Of a stretch of 64,000 nucleotides of DNA, positions 50,747 through 59,358 are shown in pieces. Source of the stretch: Marilutibacter aestuarii (GTDB taxonomy: Bacteria; Pseudomonadota; Gammaproteobacteria; Xanthomonadales; Xanthomonadaceae); contig NZ_VICE01000133.1 of NCBI RefSeq assembly GCF_006546775.1, positions 17,057-81,056 on the forward strand, read 5' to 3'. Under the pieces are notes generated by a model that was not told the DNA's origin, ran no database searches, and worked only from the letters and a program-made list of their open reading frames with translations. A program made the position numbers and the translations under genes. Numbering within the stretch: the first letter of the stretch is position 1; each line of letters starts with the position of its first letter.

Positions 50747-51211
50747 CTAGCGGGGCGACTTCTTGCCCGCCGGCTTCTTCGCGGCCTTCTTCGCGGTCTT
50801 CTTCGCGGCCTTTCCACCGGTCGCGGCCGGCGTGGCGGCCTTGCGCGCGGGCTTCTTCACCTGCTTCTTTTTCGCCGATGGTTGCGCCGCCGGGACCGGT
50901 GCGTCGGCCACGATCGCCTGCGCCGGCAAGGCGGTCTGCACGCGGGGGCCGAAGCCGAAGGCCTCCTCGCTGCGCGCCGAAACGATCATCCTGACCATGC
51001 TGCCGGGGATCATCAGTTCCAGTTCGACCGCCGCGCCCTGCGGCGTCCGGCCATCGAGCACCATCTTGGTGAACGCACCGCCAGTGTCGACCTCGCGGCA
51101 CAGCACATGTTCGCCGCCCTTCTCGCCGAGCAGGTAGGGCTCGATCGCGCCGCCCAGCGCTTCGATCGCCTTGGGGAAAAAGAACACGGCGTAGCCCTGC
51201 ACGTCGTTCAT
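50747..51211 (-). CDS. Unknown protein with histone H1-like Lys/Ala-rich tail
   Basis: 154 residues. Residues 1-100 are a compact domain of unknown family (VQGYAVFFFPKAIEALGGAIEPYLLG, VLCREVDTGGAFTKMVLDG, VELELMIPGSMVRMIVSA). Residues 110-154 are almost only Lys, Ala and Pro, with PAKK/KKAAKK units like the C terminus of bacterial histone H1 proteins. A DNA- or RNA-binding tail is likely. Its upstream region carries a 7-bp tandem repeat (51279-51327). No function assigned. Confidence 0.7.
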   Translation of the reverse strand: MNDVQGYAVFFFPKAIEALGGAIEPYLLGEKGGEHVLCREVDTGGAFTKMVLDGRTPQGAAVELELMIPGSMVRMIVSARSEEAFGFGPRVQTALPAQAIVADAPVPAAQPSAKKKQVKKPARKAATPAATGGKAAKKTAKKAAKKPAGKKSPR

Positions 51212-51278
51212 GGCACCTCCTGGTGTCGCGGTTGCAAATGAAATGGATTGGCCTTGCGTCGCCGCGCGCCGCCGCGCG

Positions 51279-51331
51279 GGCAGCAGGCAGCAGGCAGCAG
51301 GCAGCAGGCAGCAGGCAGCAGGCAGCAGGCA
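51279..51331. repeat. Heptanucleotide tandem repeat (GGCAGCA)7
   Basis: Seven exact copies of GGCAGCA plus a partial eighth. Lies 68-120 bases upstream of the H1-tailed gene start (minus strand) and 37 bases after the purT stop. Non-coding in this arrangement. Confidence 0.95.
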
Positions 51332-51367
51332 GGCACTGTAGCCGTCGACTGTACCGGAGGGGTGGAA

Positions 51368-52582
51368 TCAGCGCAGGCGCACGTCGAGGCGGTCGGCGGC
51401 TTCGCGTGCGACGGCACGCGCGGCGTCGATGTTCTCCCCGTGGGCCAGGGTGACCGCGACGCGGCGCTGCCCCTCGACCCGGGGCTTGCCGAACAGGCGC
51501 AGCTGCGTGCCCGGCGCGGCAAGGGCGGCGTCCACGCCCTCGAACACGGGAATGCCGTGGCCCTCGGCCAGCACCGCGCAGGACGCGGTGGGGCCCACCA
51601 GTGGCACCTGGCCGTCGGCGTCGGCATGGACGGGAAGACCGAGGATCGCGCGCGCATGCAGGGCGAACTCGCTGGCCGTCTGCGATGCCAGCGTGACCAG
51701 GCCGGTGTCGTGCGGTCGCGGCGAGACTTCGCTGAACCAGACCTCGTCGCCCTTGACGAACAGCTCGACCCCGAACAGCCCCCAACCGCCAAGGTCGTCG
51801 GTGATGGCCCGGGCGATCGCGCGGGCACGTTCCAGTGCGCGCGGCGACATCGGCTGCGGCTGCCAGCTCTCGCGGTAGTCGCCATCGCGCTGCAGGTGTC
51901 CGACGGGCGCGCAGAACGCGGTGCCACCGGCGTGGCGCACCGTCAGCAGGGTGATCTCGTAGTCAAAGTCGACGAACCCCTCGACGATGCAACGGCCGGC
52001 GCCGGCGCGGCCGCCGGTCTGGGCGTAGTCCCAGGCCGCGTCGATGTCGGCGGCGTCGCGCACCGTGCTCTGGCCCTTGCCCGAGGAGGACATCACCGGC
52101 TTGACCACGCAGGGCAGGCCGATCGCGGCGACGGCGTCGCGGTATTGGTCGGGCGTGTCGACGAAACGGTACGGCGACGTCGGCAGGCCCAGGGTTTCGG
52201 CGGCCAGGCGGCGGATGCCCTCTCGGTCCATCGTCAGGCGCGCGGCGCGCGCGGTCGGGATGACACGGGTATCGCTGCCGCGCCCGGCGAATTCCTGCTC
52301 CAGTTCGACCAGGGTCGCGGTATGGATGGCCTCGATCTCCGGCACGATCAGGTGCGGCCGTTCGGCGGCCACCAGGTCGCGGATCGCCTGCCCGTCGAGC
52401 ATGTCCAGCACGTGGCTGCGATGCGCCACCTGCATCGCCGGCGCATCCGCATAGCGGTCGGCCGCGATCACCTCGACGCCGAAACGCTGCAGCTCGATCG
52501 CCACTTCCTTGCCCAGCTCGCCCGAGCCCAGCAGCAGCACGCGGAAGGCATGGGGGGACAGCGGGGTGCCGAGGGTGGTCAT
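51368..52582 (-). CDS. purT: Formate-dependent GAR transformylase PurT
   Basis: ATP-grasp enzyme that makes formyl-glycinamide ribonucleotide from formate and ATP, step three of purine synthesis. About 404 residues. Landmarks: [47 protein letters not shown] (ATP loop), [29 protein letters not shown], and the C-terminal [17 protein letters not shown] at 52582. PurU elsewhere in this window releases the formate it consumes. Confidence 0.96.
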   Translation of the reverse strand: MTTLGTPLSPHAFRVLLLGSGELGKEVAIELQRFGVEVIAADRYADAPAMQVAHRSHVLDMLDGQAIRDLVAAERPHLIVPEIEAIHTATLVELEQEFAGRGSDTRVIPTARAARLTMDREGIRRLAAETLGLPTSPYRFVDTPDQYRDAVAAIGLPCVVKPVMSSSGKGQSTVRDAADIDAAWDYAQTGGRAGAGRCIVEGFVDFDYEITLLTVRHAGGTAFCAPVGHLQRDGDYRESWQPQPMSPRALERARAIARAITDDLGGWGLFGVELFVKGDEVWFSEVSPRPHDTGLVTLASQTASEFALHARAILGLPVHADADGQVPLVGPTASCAVLAEGHGIPVFEGVDAALAAPGTQLRLFGKPRVEGQRRVAVTLAHGENIDAARAVAREAADRLDVRLR

Positions 52583-52686
52583 GGCAAGTCCTGTGGCGGG
52601 AGGTCGGGCGCCCATTCTAGTCGACGCGATCGCCCGGTCCCCGCCACCCCCTTGGGCGCCATCGGGGGCCGTGCGATGCTTCCGGC

Positions 52687-53667
52687 ATGTCCGGGCCCCG
52701 CCACCGCCGCAACCGTCCGCGCCCCTGCTGGCGCGCGTGGCTGCTGTCGTCCTGCCTGCCGCTCGCGCTGGCGGCCTGCGGCAGCGCGGAGGAGACCGCG
52801 GGCGACAATGGCGTCCAGGGCGTGCTTCTCGACGCGCAGATGAGCGAGATCAGTGGCCTGGCGGCATCGCGGCGCCACCCCGGCGTGCTCTGGATGCACG
52901 ACGACGGCGGCAACCCCGCGCGCCTGTTCGCCACCGACGCCAGCGGCGGCAGGATCGCCACCTTCACCGTCGAAGGCGTGACCAAGACCGACTGGGAGGA
53001 CATGGCAGCCTTCGTACTGGACGGCCGGCCCTACCTGCTGGTCGCCGACACCGGCGACAACGGCGGGCTGCGGCGCACGCTGCAACTCCACGTATTCGAG
53101 GAGCCGGCGGTGCTCGAGAACGCGCGCCTGTCCCCCGCCTGGTCGATCGCCTTCCGATGGCCCGACGGTCCGCTCGACTGCGAGGCGGTCGCGGTCGACG
53201 CGGACGGTGGCCAGATCCTGCTGGTCTCCAAGAAGCGCACGCCGCCCGAGCTGTTCAGCCTGCCCCTGCGCCCCCAGGGCGACGGCCTGCAGGTCGCCGC
53301 CGCTCGTGGCGCGCTGGCCGGCGTGCCGGCACCGGCGCTCGACATACCGGCGGACGCGCCCCGCCGACGACGCTACGAGCACCAGGTCACCGCAGCCGAT
53401 CTCTCCCCCGATGGCCGCCGCCTTGCCGTCATGACCTATCGCGACCTGATGGTCTACACGCGCCAGGGCGCGGAAGACTGGAGCCGCGCCATCGCCCGCC
53501 CGCCCGCCATCGCCGCCCTGCCGTGGTTGCCGCAGGCCGAAGCGATGGGCTGGCGCGCGGACGGTAGTGCCCTCCTCGCCACCGGCGAGTTCATCCCCGC
53601 CCCGTTGTTCCGGATACGGCCACCGTCGCCTCCTGCGCCTGCCGCTGGGACCCCGCCCACGCCCTGA
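52687..53667 (+). CDS. Lipoprotein with beta-propeller-like repeats, unknown function
   Basis: 326 residues. Lipoprotein signal with lipobox LALAACG (Cys in ACGSAEE). The mature part shows repeated strand pairs such as [51 protein letters not shown] and [16 protein letters not shown], suggesting a propeller fold of the esterase-like/SdiA-type class. A Pro-rich C terminus follows. Function unknown. Starts 104 bases from the purT start, divergent. Confidence 0.75.
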   Translation: MSGPRHRRNRPRPCWRAWLLSSCLPLALAACGSAEETAGDNGVQGVLLDAQMSEISGLAASRRHPGVLWMHDDGGNPARLFATDASGGRIATFTVEGVTKTDWEDMAAFVLDGRPYLLVADTGDNGGLRRTLQLHVFEEPAVLENARLSPAWSIAFRWPDGPLDCEAVAVDADGGQILLVSKKRTPPELFSLPLRPQGDGLQVAAARGALAGVPAPALDIPADAPRRRRYEHQVTAADLSPDGRRLAVMTYRDLMVYTRQGAEDWSRAIARPPAIAALPWLPQAEAMGWRADGSALLATGEFIPAPLFRIRPPSPPAPAAGTPPTP

Positions 53668-53763
53668 GCCAGGCATCTGATCGGCTGGAGAGACCCGGAG
53701 CCCTGGCCCGTGGGACGCGAACGCGTGTTGCCGCCCATCGGCCCGGCCCGGATCGCGCTTGAC

Positions 53764-53784
53764 TTGATATCATTTTGATATCAA
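53764..53784. promoter_or_regulatory. Paired TGATATCA operator upstream of the SPFH operon
   Basis: Two identical 8-bp palindromes TGATATCA at 53765-53772 and 53776-53783, centres exactly 11 bp apart (one helical turn). With flanking bases they form one larger inverted repeat, arms TTGATATCA and TGATATCAA. Located 30-50 bases before the SPFH start. An RHH protein in the operon is the likely ligand. Confidence 0.75.
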
Positions 53785-53813
53785 ATTACCAGCATCCATC
53801 CGAGGGTCCCACC

Positions 53814-54692
53814 ATGAAAGAAAACGACGTCCGTTCACTCCCCGGCATTCCCTTCCTGCTCGGCGTCCTGGTCGCGCTGCTGCTCGCCGGCTGGTTGTTC
53901 ATCAACGGTGCCCGCGCGGACGGCAATGGCCCGGCCTCGCTGTCGATGGTCATCGGCGGGATCGTGCTGGCACTGCTCGCGTTCTTCAGCCTGATCGGCC
54001 TGTACACCGTGCAGCCCAACCAGTCCGCGGTGCTCAGCCTGTTCGGCAAGTACGTGGGCACGGTCAAGGACAACGGCCTGCGCTGGAACAACCCCTTCTT
54101 CTCCAAGCGCAAGATCTCGCTGCGGGTGCGGAACTTCGAGAGCGGCAAGCTCAAGGTCAACGAACTCGACGGCAGCCCGATCGAGATCGCGGCGGTGATC
54201 GTGTGGCGCGTGGTCGACTCGGCCGAGGCCGTCTTCAACGTCGACGACTACGAAAGCTTCGTCCACATCCAGTCCGAGGCGGCGCTGCGCGCGATGGCGA
54301 CCAGCTATCCCTACGACCAGCACGACGACGACCAGATCTCGCTGCGCAGCCACCCCAACGAGATCTCCGATCGCCTCAAGCACCACCTCGACGAGCGCCT
54401 GACCGAAGCCGGCGTGGACGTCATCGAGGCCCGCATCAGCCACCTGGCCTATGCGCCGGAAATCGCCCACGCCATGCTGCAGCGCCAGCAGGCCAACGCG
54501 GTGATCGCCGCGCGCACCCGCATCGTCGCCGGTGCCGTCGGCATGGTCGAGATGGCACTCGGGGAGCTGCAGAAGAACGGCGTGGTCGAGCTCGACGAGG
54601 AGCGCAAGGCGGCCATGGTGAGCAATCTGCTGGTCGTGCTCTGCGGCGACCGCAGCACGCAGCCGATCGTCAATGCCGGCACCCTGTACTGA
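53814..54692 (+). CDS. SPFH/Band 7 (stomatin-prohibitin-like) membrane protein
   Basis: 292 residues. Two N-terminal hydrophobic segments ([20 protein letters not shown] and [18 protein letters not shown]) lead into an SPFH domain: [81 protein letters not shown]. Such proteins form microdomain scaffolds in the inner membrane. It heads a co-directional cluster with a small membrane protein, an RHH DNA-binding protein and DUF4177. Paired TGATATCA sites lie upstream. Confidence 0.9.
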   Translation: MKENDVRSLPGIPFLLGVLVALLLAGWLFINGARADGNGPASLSMVIGGIVLALLAFFSLIGLYTVQPNQSAVLSLFGKYVGTVKDNGLRWNNPFFSKRKISLRVRNFESGKLKVNELDGSPIEIAAVIVWRVVDSAEAVFNVDDYESFVHIQSEAALRAMATSYPYDQHDDDQISLRSHPNEISDRLKHHLDERLTEAGVDVIEARISHLAYAPEIAHAMLQRQQANAVIAARTRIVAGAVGMVEMALGELQKNGVVELDEERKAAMVSNLLVVLCGDRSTQPIVNAGTLY

Positions 54693-54699
54693 CGCCGCC

Positions 54700-55086
54700 A
54701 TGGATGCCCGCGACCTGCTCGTTCCCGCCCTGTTGTTCGCCGGCAGCCTGCCGATGTTCGCCATCGCCTGGCGCATCGGCCACGGCGACCTGCACTGGGT
54801 GAATGGCCTGGACGCACGCCGCCTGCGCGACCCCGCCGCGGTCGCCCGCCGGCTTGCGCGCCTGCTGGCGCTGGTCGGCGTGGCATTGGTCCTGGGCGCC
54901 GCGGGCCTGTACGTGGCTGGCGACGACGAGGGCCGGATGATCGCCGTGGTGCTCGTCCTGCTGCTGGTGGTCAATGGCCTGGGCTTGGCGCTGTTCCGCG
55001 CCGCCGGCGCCGCGCGGCGCGACTACCTGCCCGGCCCGCGCCCGACGTCCGATGCCGGCGCCGGCGACGGCACCGGGCGGAGCTGA
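54700..55086 (+). CDS. Small membrane protein of the SPFH operon
   Basis: 128 residues with three hydrophobic segments: [40 protein letters not shown] and [21 protein letters not shown] polar linker ([20 protein letters not shown]) lies between the first two, and the hydrophilic C terminus is Gly/Asp-rich. It resembles small membrane proteins found beside SPFH genes (DUF3784-like in topology). No enzymatic motif. Starts seven bases after the SPFH stop. Confidence 0.65.
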   Translation: MDARDLLVPALLFAGSLPMFAIAWRIGHGDLHWVNGLDARRLRDPAAVARRLARLLALVGVALVLGAAGLYVAGDDEGRMIAVVLVLLLVVNGLGLALFRAAGAARRDYLPGPRPTSDAGAGDGTGRS

Positions 55087-55094
55087 GCAGCGCC

Positions 55095-55307
55095 GTGGCC
55101 GAGAAGAAGAAAGCCTACCCCCTGCGCATCAACGCCGACGTGCTCGCCGCGGCGCAGGGATGGGCCGACGATGAACTGCGCAGCCTGAACGCGCAGATCG
55201 AGTATGTCCTGCGCGACGCGCTGCGCAAGGCCGGCCGGCTGCCGCGCTCCACGCCCACCTCGCGGCAAGCCGGGCCCGTCACCCACGAGGAAGACACCGA
55301 TGAGTAA
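55095..55307 (+). CDS. Arc-type ribbon-helix-helix DNA-binding protein
   Basis: 70 residues, GTG start. Ribbon strand AYPLRINADVL, then helices LAAAQGWADDELRSLNAQIEYVLRDALRKAG: the Arc/MetJ RHH fold of a dimeric repressor. The operon's upstream paired TGATATCA palindromes, one helical turn apart, fit the cooperative binding mode of RHH dimers, so autoregulation is inferred. The next gene start overlaps its stop region. Confidence 0.88.
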   Translation: MAEKKKAYPLRINADVLAAAQGWADDELRSLNAQIEYVLRDALRKAGRLPRSTPTSRQAGPVTHEEDTDE

Positions 55308-55476
55308 CCGCTGGCAGCACAAGGTCACCGAAGTCCCCTACAAGCTCTTCGCCAACCAGACCGAGCAGTTGCAACAGGAACTGGACAAGCACGGCCAGCA
55401 GGGCTGGGAGCTGGTGTCGGTGATCCAGTCCCAGTCGACCCATGCGCTCAGGCTGTTCTTCAAGAAGCCCGCGTGA
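55300..55476 (+). CDS. DUF4177 family small protein
   Basis: 58 residues. Pattern WQHKVTEVPYK... LQQELDKHGQQGWELVSVIQSQ and ...RLFFKKP is the DUF4177 fold (a small two-strand plus helix unit). The motif GWELVSV is typical. ATG at 55300 overlaps the RHH stop (55305-55307), so it is coupled. Function unknown. Confidence 0.85.
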   Translation: MSNRWQHKVTEVPYKLFANQTEQLQQELDKHGQQGWELVSVIQSQSTHALRLFFKKPA

Positions 55477-55517
55477 GCCGCGCGAACCACCGCCCCGTCC
55501 CGAACGAGGAAGCCACG

Positions 55518-55643
55518 ATGCTGCACATCATCAAACTGATCGAACGCCACTCCCCCCGTCATGCCCGCCGGATCGTCCTCGTGCTGGCGGCCGCCTCGGC
55601 GCTGATGCTCGGCGCGGGGCTGGCACTGTTGCAGTCGCACTGA
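55518..55643 (+). CDS. 41-residue single-helix membrane peptide
   Basis: A short reading frame after DUF4177: basic N terminus LIERHSPRHARR followed by one hydrophobic helix IVLVLAAASALMLGAGLALL and QSH. ATG at 55518 has GAGGA upstream. The frame also stays open back to a GTG at 55473 overlapping the DUF4177 stop. Conserved context rather than homology supports it; it may be the last member of the SPFH unit. Confidence 0.5.
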   Translation: MLHIIKLIERHSPRHARRIVLVLAAASALMLGAGLALLQSH

Positions 55644-55647
55644 CCCC

Positions 55648-56244
55648 ATGGATCGGGCGCAGGGCGACACACCGGGCGTTGCCCCGGCGCGGGACACCGG
55701 AGAGGGCGAGGCGTTCGCCGTCGCGCCGCTGGCGGGGCGTACCCGCTGGTTCCTACCGGGCCTCTGGCTCCTCCTGCTGGGGGTGGCCTGCCTGGCCCCG
55801 CACGGCCAGGCCACGACCCAACCGGTGCCGGTCTGGCTGATCGCGCCGTTCGCATGCGCGCTGGCGGTCGTCGGCCCGTACATCCTGCTGCAATACCGCA
55901 GCATCGTCCTGGCGGGCGACGCGCTGCGGGTGATGGCCGCTTCGATGTTCACGCACAGCGTCCCGGTCAGCGCGCTCGACCTTGCGCGCGCGCGCATCCT
56001 GGACCTCGACGAGCACCTGGAATACCGTCCCGGACTCCGGCTGTTCGGGATGTCCCTGCCGGGTTTCACCGCGGGCCATTGCCTGTTGCGCAACCGCCGG
56101 CGGGCATTCTGCCTGCTGACGCGCCGCGATCGCGTGCTGCTCCTGCCCCGGCGGGACGGGCGCTACCTGCTCCTGAGCCCGGAAGATCCCCACGCCCTGC
56201 TCTCGCGCCTGCGCGGCTTGGCCCAGGCGCCGCATCGGGACTAA
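55648..56244 (+). CDS. Membrane protein with PH-like C-terminal domain
   Basis: 198 residues. Two helices (WFLPGLWLLLLGVACLAP, VWLIAPFACALAVVGPYILL) followed by a beta-rich cytoplasmic part (GDALRVMAASMFTHSVPVSALDL, RDRVLLLPRRDGRYLLLSPEDP) typical of bacterial PH-domain (bPH) proteins. Function unknown. Follows the SPFH cluster at four bases and may belong to it. Confidence 0.65.
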   Translation: MDRAQGDTPGVAPARDTGEGEAFAVAPLAGRTRWFLPGLWLLLLGVACLAPHGQATTQPVPVWLIAPFACALAVVGPYILLQYRSIVLAGDALRVMAASMFTHSVPVSALDLARARILDLDEHLEYRPGLRLFGMSLPGFTAGHCLLRNRRRAFCLLTRRDRVLLLPRRDGRYLLLSPEDPHALLSRLRGLAQAPHRD

Positions 56245-56253
56245 GCTCCCTGC

Positions 56254-57063
56254 ATGCCGCGCACCGCCGACATCCTGGTCAACACCGCCGACATCGAACT
56301 GTGGCCGGCGCGCCTGTTGCGCGCGCGCGGCAACCGCGATGCGCGCGTGCTGGCCCGCGCGCGCCACGTGCTGCGACGCAAGCGCGACGGGCGCTACCTG
56401 GCCGCGGTGCTGCCCGAGGGCCTGCTGTCGCTGGTGCCGCGCCTGGCGCGCGAAGCCGGCATCGACGAGGCCCTGGCTGCGCTCGACACCGTCCCCGTCC
56501 ATCGCCGCGCCGGCCTCGAGCGCGTGCCCTCGCTGCCGCTTGCCGGCCTGGAAGCGCGCCTGGAGGCCCTGGGGCTGGACCATGTCTACGGCGAGCGCAC
56601 CGGGCTGGCCCTGGTCGCTGAACCGGCCTGGCTGTCGCTCGCCGGGTTCGACCGCTACCGCCGACCGTTGTGGCTGCACGCCCATGCCGGCCCTGCCTGG
56701 GCGGCCATGCGGGCGGCCGCGCACCGCGATGGCGTGCTGCTCGAGGCGATATCGGGTTACCGCAGCCACGCTTACCAGTTGGGCATCTTCGAACGGAAGC
56801 TCGCGCGTGGGCTGGCGCTCGAGGAAATCCTGCAGGTCAACGCCGCGCCCGGGTACAGCGAACACCATTCCGGGCTCGCACTCGACATCGGCACGCCGGG
56901 CGAGCCGCCGGCGGAGAGCTCCTTCGAGGACACCGCGGCGTTCGCCTGGCTGGGCGCGAACGCAGCACGCCATGGCTTCCAGATGAGCTATCCACGCGAC
57001 AACCCGCACGGCATCGTCTACGAGCCGTGGCACTGGCGCTACTCGCCCGACGACACCGCCTGA
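56254..57063 (+). CDS. M15-family D-alanyl-D-alanine carboxypeptidase (VanY-like)
   Basis: 269 residues. The C-terminal half is the zinc peptidase: SGYRSHAYQLGIF, then SxHxxGxAxD motif in YSEHHSGLALDIG (His204, Asp211) and EPWHWRY (Glu257 and His260). The N-terminal half is a novel-looking Arg-rich domain (LRARGNRDARVLARARHVLRR). No clear signal peptide, so localisation is uncertain; the family cleaves D-Ala-D-Ala in peptidoglycan precursors. Two GC hairpins lie downstream. Confidence 0.85.
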   Translation: MPRTADILVNTADIELWPARLLRARGNRDARVLARARHVLRRKRDGRYLAAVLPEGLLSLVPRLAREAGIDEALAALDTVPVHRRAGLERVPSLPLAGLEARLEALGLDHVYGERTGLALVAEPAWLSLAGFDRYRRPLWLHAHAGPAWAAMRAAAHRDGVLLEAISGYRSHAYQLGIFERKLARGLALEEILQVNAAPGYSEHHSGLALDIGTPGEPPAESSFEDTAAFAWLGANAARHGFQMSYPRDNPHGIVYEPWHWRYSPDDTA

Positions 57064-57087
57064 GGGCGTGGCGCGCCCGGGCGCGCA

Positions 57088-57134
57088 GAAGCCCGCGTGC
57101 AAGCGGGCTTCCAAGGGCCCGGCGGCAAGCCGGG
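57088..57134. terminator. Tandem GC hairpins after the M15 peptidase gene
   Basis: First stem GAAGCCCGC (57088-57096) and GCGGGCTTC (57103-57111). Second stem CCCGGC and GCCGGG (57118-57134). Between two convergent genes; no T run, so efficiency is uncertain. Confidence 0.4.
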
Positions 57135-57149
57135 CGATGTCGCGATCCG

Positions 57150-57539
57150 CTATTCGTGCTGCGCGTGGATGCGCGTCCCCTTCACCGTCAGCTCGATGAC
57201 CTGGAGGTCGAAGTCCGGCCCGCCGCGCTTCTTCACCAGGACGTCCTCGCCATCGTCTACCTCGACATGGTAGGTCTCGCCCACCTCGGCCTTGAGGCCG
57301 TCGCTGATCAGCTTCGCGATGTGGTTCTCGCCGGTGTCGTCCGGGATCGCGATACGCACGTCGGTGGGCGTGCCGTCCTCCGGCGTGAGGCGGATGACCA
57401 CGTCGCCCGCGCTGTCGGCATCGCTGCTGACCTCCAGGCGCCACTTGTTGGACGGACTGGCCACCACCATCCCCACCACGATCATCAGGACCAGGGTGAA
57501 GAGGGTCCGGAAGACCAGTCCACGCTTGTATCGGCTCAT
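57150..57539 (-). CDS. Membrane-anchored small protein, unknown family
   Basis: 129 residues. One N-terminal membrane anchor (FRTLFTLVLMIVVGMVVAS) and a periplasmic acidic beta-rich domain (VVIRLTPEDGTPTDVRIAIPDD, GETYHVEVDDGEDVLVKK). ATG at 57539 is preceded by AGGGA. No recognised function. Confidence 0.65.
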   Translation of the reverse strand: MSRYKRGLVFRTLFTLVLMIVVGMVVASPSNKWRLEVSSDADSAGDVVIRLTPEDGTPTDVRIAIPDDTGENHIAKLISDGLKAEVGETYHVEVDDGEDVLVKKRGGPDFDLQVIELTVKGTRIHAQHE

Positions 57540-57677
57540 CGGGATGTCCCTGTATCTTTCGCTGGAGGACACGCTCTCATGGGGCGCGTGGAGGCGCCGC
57601 GAAAGCGCCCGATCCCCGGGTGGACGCATGCCGTGAAGGGTGAATGACGCCCGGGCCGCGCGTGGACGGCTGCCGGG

Positions 57678-58352
57678 CTACTCCTGCGACCGCGGGGTGC
57701 GCGGCTTGGCGGCGCCGGCGTCGTCGGCGATCCGCCACAGGTACAGGCTCGCGTACGTCCGGTAAGGCCCCCAACGCTCCCCGCGCTCGGCCAGCTCGCG
57801 CGGCGTCGGCATCGCCTCCAGGCCGTCGACCCGCTGCAGGCCCTTGCGGATGCCCAGGTCGTCGACCGGCAGCACGTCGGGACGCCCAAGGCGGAACATC
57901 AGCATCATCTCCACCGTCCAGCGGCCGATGCCGCGGATGGGGACCAGGGCCTCCACCAGGGCAGCGTCATCCATCCAGGCCATCTGTCGAAGCGTGGGGA
58001 TCTCACCCGCGCCTTCGCGGTGGGCGAGATCGCGCAGCGCCAGCAACTTGTTGCCCGAAACCCCGCAGGCCCTCAGCACGTCGTCTTCGCAGCGCCCCAG
58101 CGTCTCGCAGTGCAGGCGCGTGCTGCCGATGGCGGTCTCCACGCGCCCGACGATGGTAGCCGCCGCCTTTCCGCTCAACTGCTGGAACAGGATCGCCCGC
58201 GCCAGCGCATCGACCGGATCGAAGCGCTTCTTCCAGCGCGCATCCGCATCGATCGGGCCGATGCGTCGCATCCACGTGCCGAGGCGGCGGTCGCGGCGTG
58301 CAAGCCAGGCATGTGCATCAGCGGTATCGAAGCCGCGGGCATGGCGCGGCAT
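57678..58352 (-). CDS. AlkA-like DNA-3-methyladenine glycosylase
   Basis: 224 residues, HhH-GPD base excision glycosylase. Helix-hairpin-helix LVPIRGIGRWTVEMMLMF and catalytic Asp in DVLPVDDLGIRKGLQ. Tail WRIADDAG resembles the short AlkA/Mag1 type without the N-terminal Ada or AlkA first domain. Removes alkylated purines, in the cytoplasm. Followed downstream by DUF423 on the same strand (four bases upstream in transcription). Confidence 0.88.
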   Translation of the reverse strand: MPRHARGFDTADAHAWLARRDRRLGTWMRRIGPIDADARWKKRFDPVDALARAILFQQLSGKAAATIVGRVETAIGSTRLHCETLGRCEDDVLRACGVSGNKLLALRDLAHREGAGEIPTLRQMAWMDDAALVEALVPIRGIGRWTVEMMLMFRLGRPDVLPVDDLGIRKGLQRVDGLEAMPTPRELAERGERWGPYRTYASLYLWRIADDAGAAKPRTPRSQE

Positions 58353-58355
58353 GGC

Positions 58356-58739
58356 TCAGCGCCGTCCCAGGTCGATCGCCAGCGCCAGCCAGGCCAGGAT
58401 CATCAGGCTGCCGCCTGTTGGCGCGAGGCGCGTGGGCCATCCCAGCAACTGGCCGCCCGCCAGGCTGCCGGAGAACAGCAGCACGCCCAACAGCAGCGCC
58501 GCCATCGCCCCGGTGCCAAGCCAGCGTCGGCGCGTGGGGGCCAGCGCTGCCAGGCCCAGCCCTTGTCCGAACGCGAAGACCGCCGCCAGCAGCAGGCTGG
58601 ATCGCGCATCGGCGTCGGCGGCATGCGAGGCATAGGCCGCCAGGCCCACCGACATCGCAGCGAGCACGGCACCCGACGCGGCCAACACGCGTTGCACCGT
58701 ATTCGCGGGGGTGGCAAGGGCGTCGGGGCCAGCGCGCAT
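58356..58739 (-). CDS. DUF423 membrane protein (YgdD-like)
   Basis: 127 residues with four helices of the DUF423 family: VLAASGAVLAAMSVGLAAYASHA, SLLLAAVFAFGQGLGLAAL, GAMAALLLGVLLFSGSL and the signature TRLAPTGGSLMILAWLALA. Function unknown. Overlaps no gene; three bases separate it from the AlkA-like start. Confidence 0.85.
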   Translation of the reverse strand: MRAGPDALATPANTVQRVLAASGAVLAAMSVGLAAYASHAADADARSSLLLAAVFAFGQGLGLAALAPTRRRWLGTGAMAALLLGVLLFSGSLAGGQLLGWPTRLAPTGGSLMILAWLALAIDLGRR

Positions 58740-59026
58740 CTGTTCTGATCCTGTTGGACGGGCCTGGCACCTTAGCAGGCGCGCCCGTCGGGGGAATGGG
58801 GAATGGGGGAATGGGGAGTCGGATTGCGTGGGGCGTGGCGTTCCCTTCGAAGCGTCGCGGCTGACCGGTCCCGATACCCGTAGCAACTGTGTTCGCCAGA
58901 TGGCGATTGTCGTGTTCTTGAAGGTGTCGCGCGGGCGGGCATTGAGGATGACCAGCAGTATTCGCATGACGGCCACGATGGCAACCATGGCCGGCTTTCC
59001 GCGGGCCGGTAGGCCCTGCCAGGCCT
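58740..59026. other. Intergenic region, G-rich repeat
   Basis: No gene supported. A GGGGAAT-type repeat (about 58790-58817) contains four G runs on one strand and could form a G-quadruplex; similar GGGAAT strings are frequent spacers in Xanthomonadales. Confidence 0.55.
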
Positions 59027-59118
59027 CGTAGGATGGGTAGAGCCGAAGGCGAAACCCACCGTCGCGAAGCTACACTTACGACGCGCGATGGGTTTTGCTT
59101 CGCGCTACCCATCCTACG
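59027..59118. repeat. 92-bp dispersed palindromic repeat, copy 5 (inverted)
   Basis: Reverse orientation relative to copies 1-4 but the same length and ends (CGTAGGATGGGTAGAGCCG on the left, ACCCATCCTACG on the right). Confidence 0.85.
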
Positions 59119-59208
59119 AGGGGCGTGGGATCGCGAGGCAATCGCAAAGGCGACTCGCCCCGTCGCCCGGGTACGCGAAGCGCATCCACCGAGAGTTGGA
59201 AAGCAAAG

Positions 59209-59236
59209 GCTAGATCCCAGCGTTCGCTGGGATGAC
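59209..59236. repeat. Short CATTCC...GGAAT-type repeat, copy 2 (inverted)
   Basis: CTAGATCCCAGCG then TTCGCTGGGATGACG; reverse complement of the unit at 37942 with G/C changes that keep the stem (ATCCCAGCG and CGCTGGGAT). Confidence 0.65.
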
Positions 59237-59301
59237 GGCGCAGGGTCGGGGCCGAGGTTGCCCGGATCGGCCAGGCGGCATTCCCCCAGTTGGGAGAAAA
59301 C

Positions 59302-59332
59302 AAAAAAGGCGCCGCGTGAGCGGCGCCTTCTT
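59302..59332 (-). terminator. Terminator of the SRPBCC-like gene
   Basis: Stem AAGGCGCCGC (59306-59315) and GCGGCGCCTT (59320-59329), four-base loop; on the minus strand followed by six T. It closes the gene ending at 59359. Confidence 0.88.
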
Positions 59333-59358
59333 CGTGGTTCATCGCGGGGACCGCGGGC

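Noticed and set aside
51279..51331. Possible CRISPR array
   Set aside because: Only 7-bp perfect tandem units without spacers; likewise the GTTGCC array.
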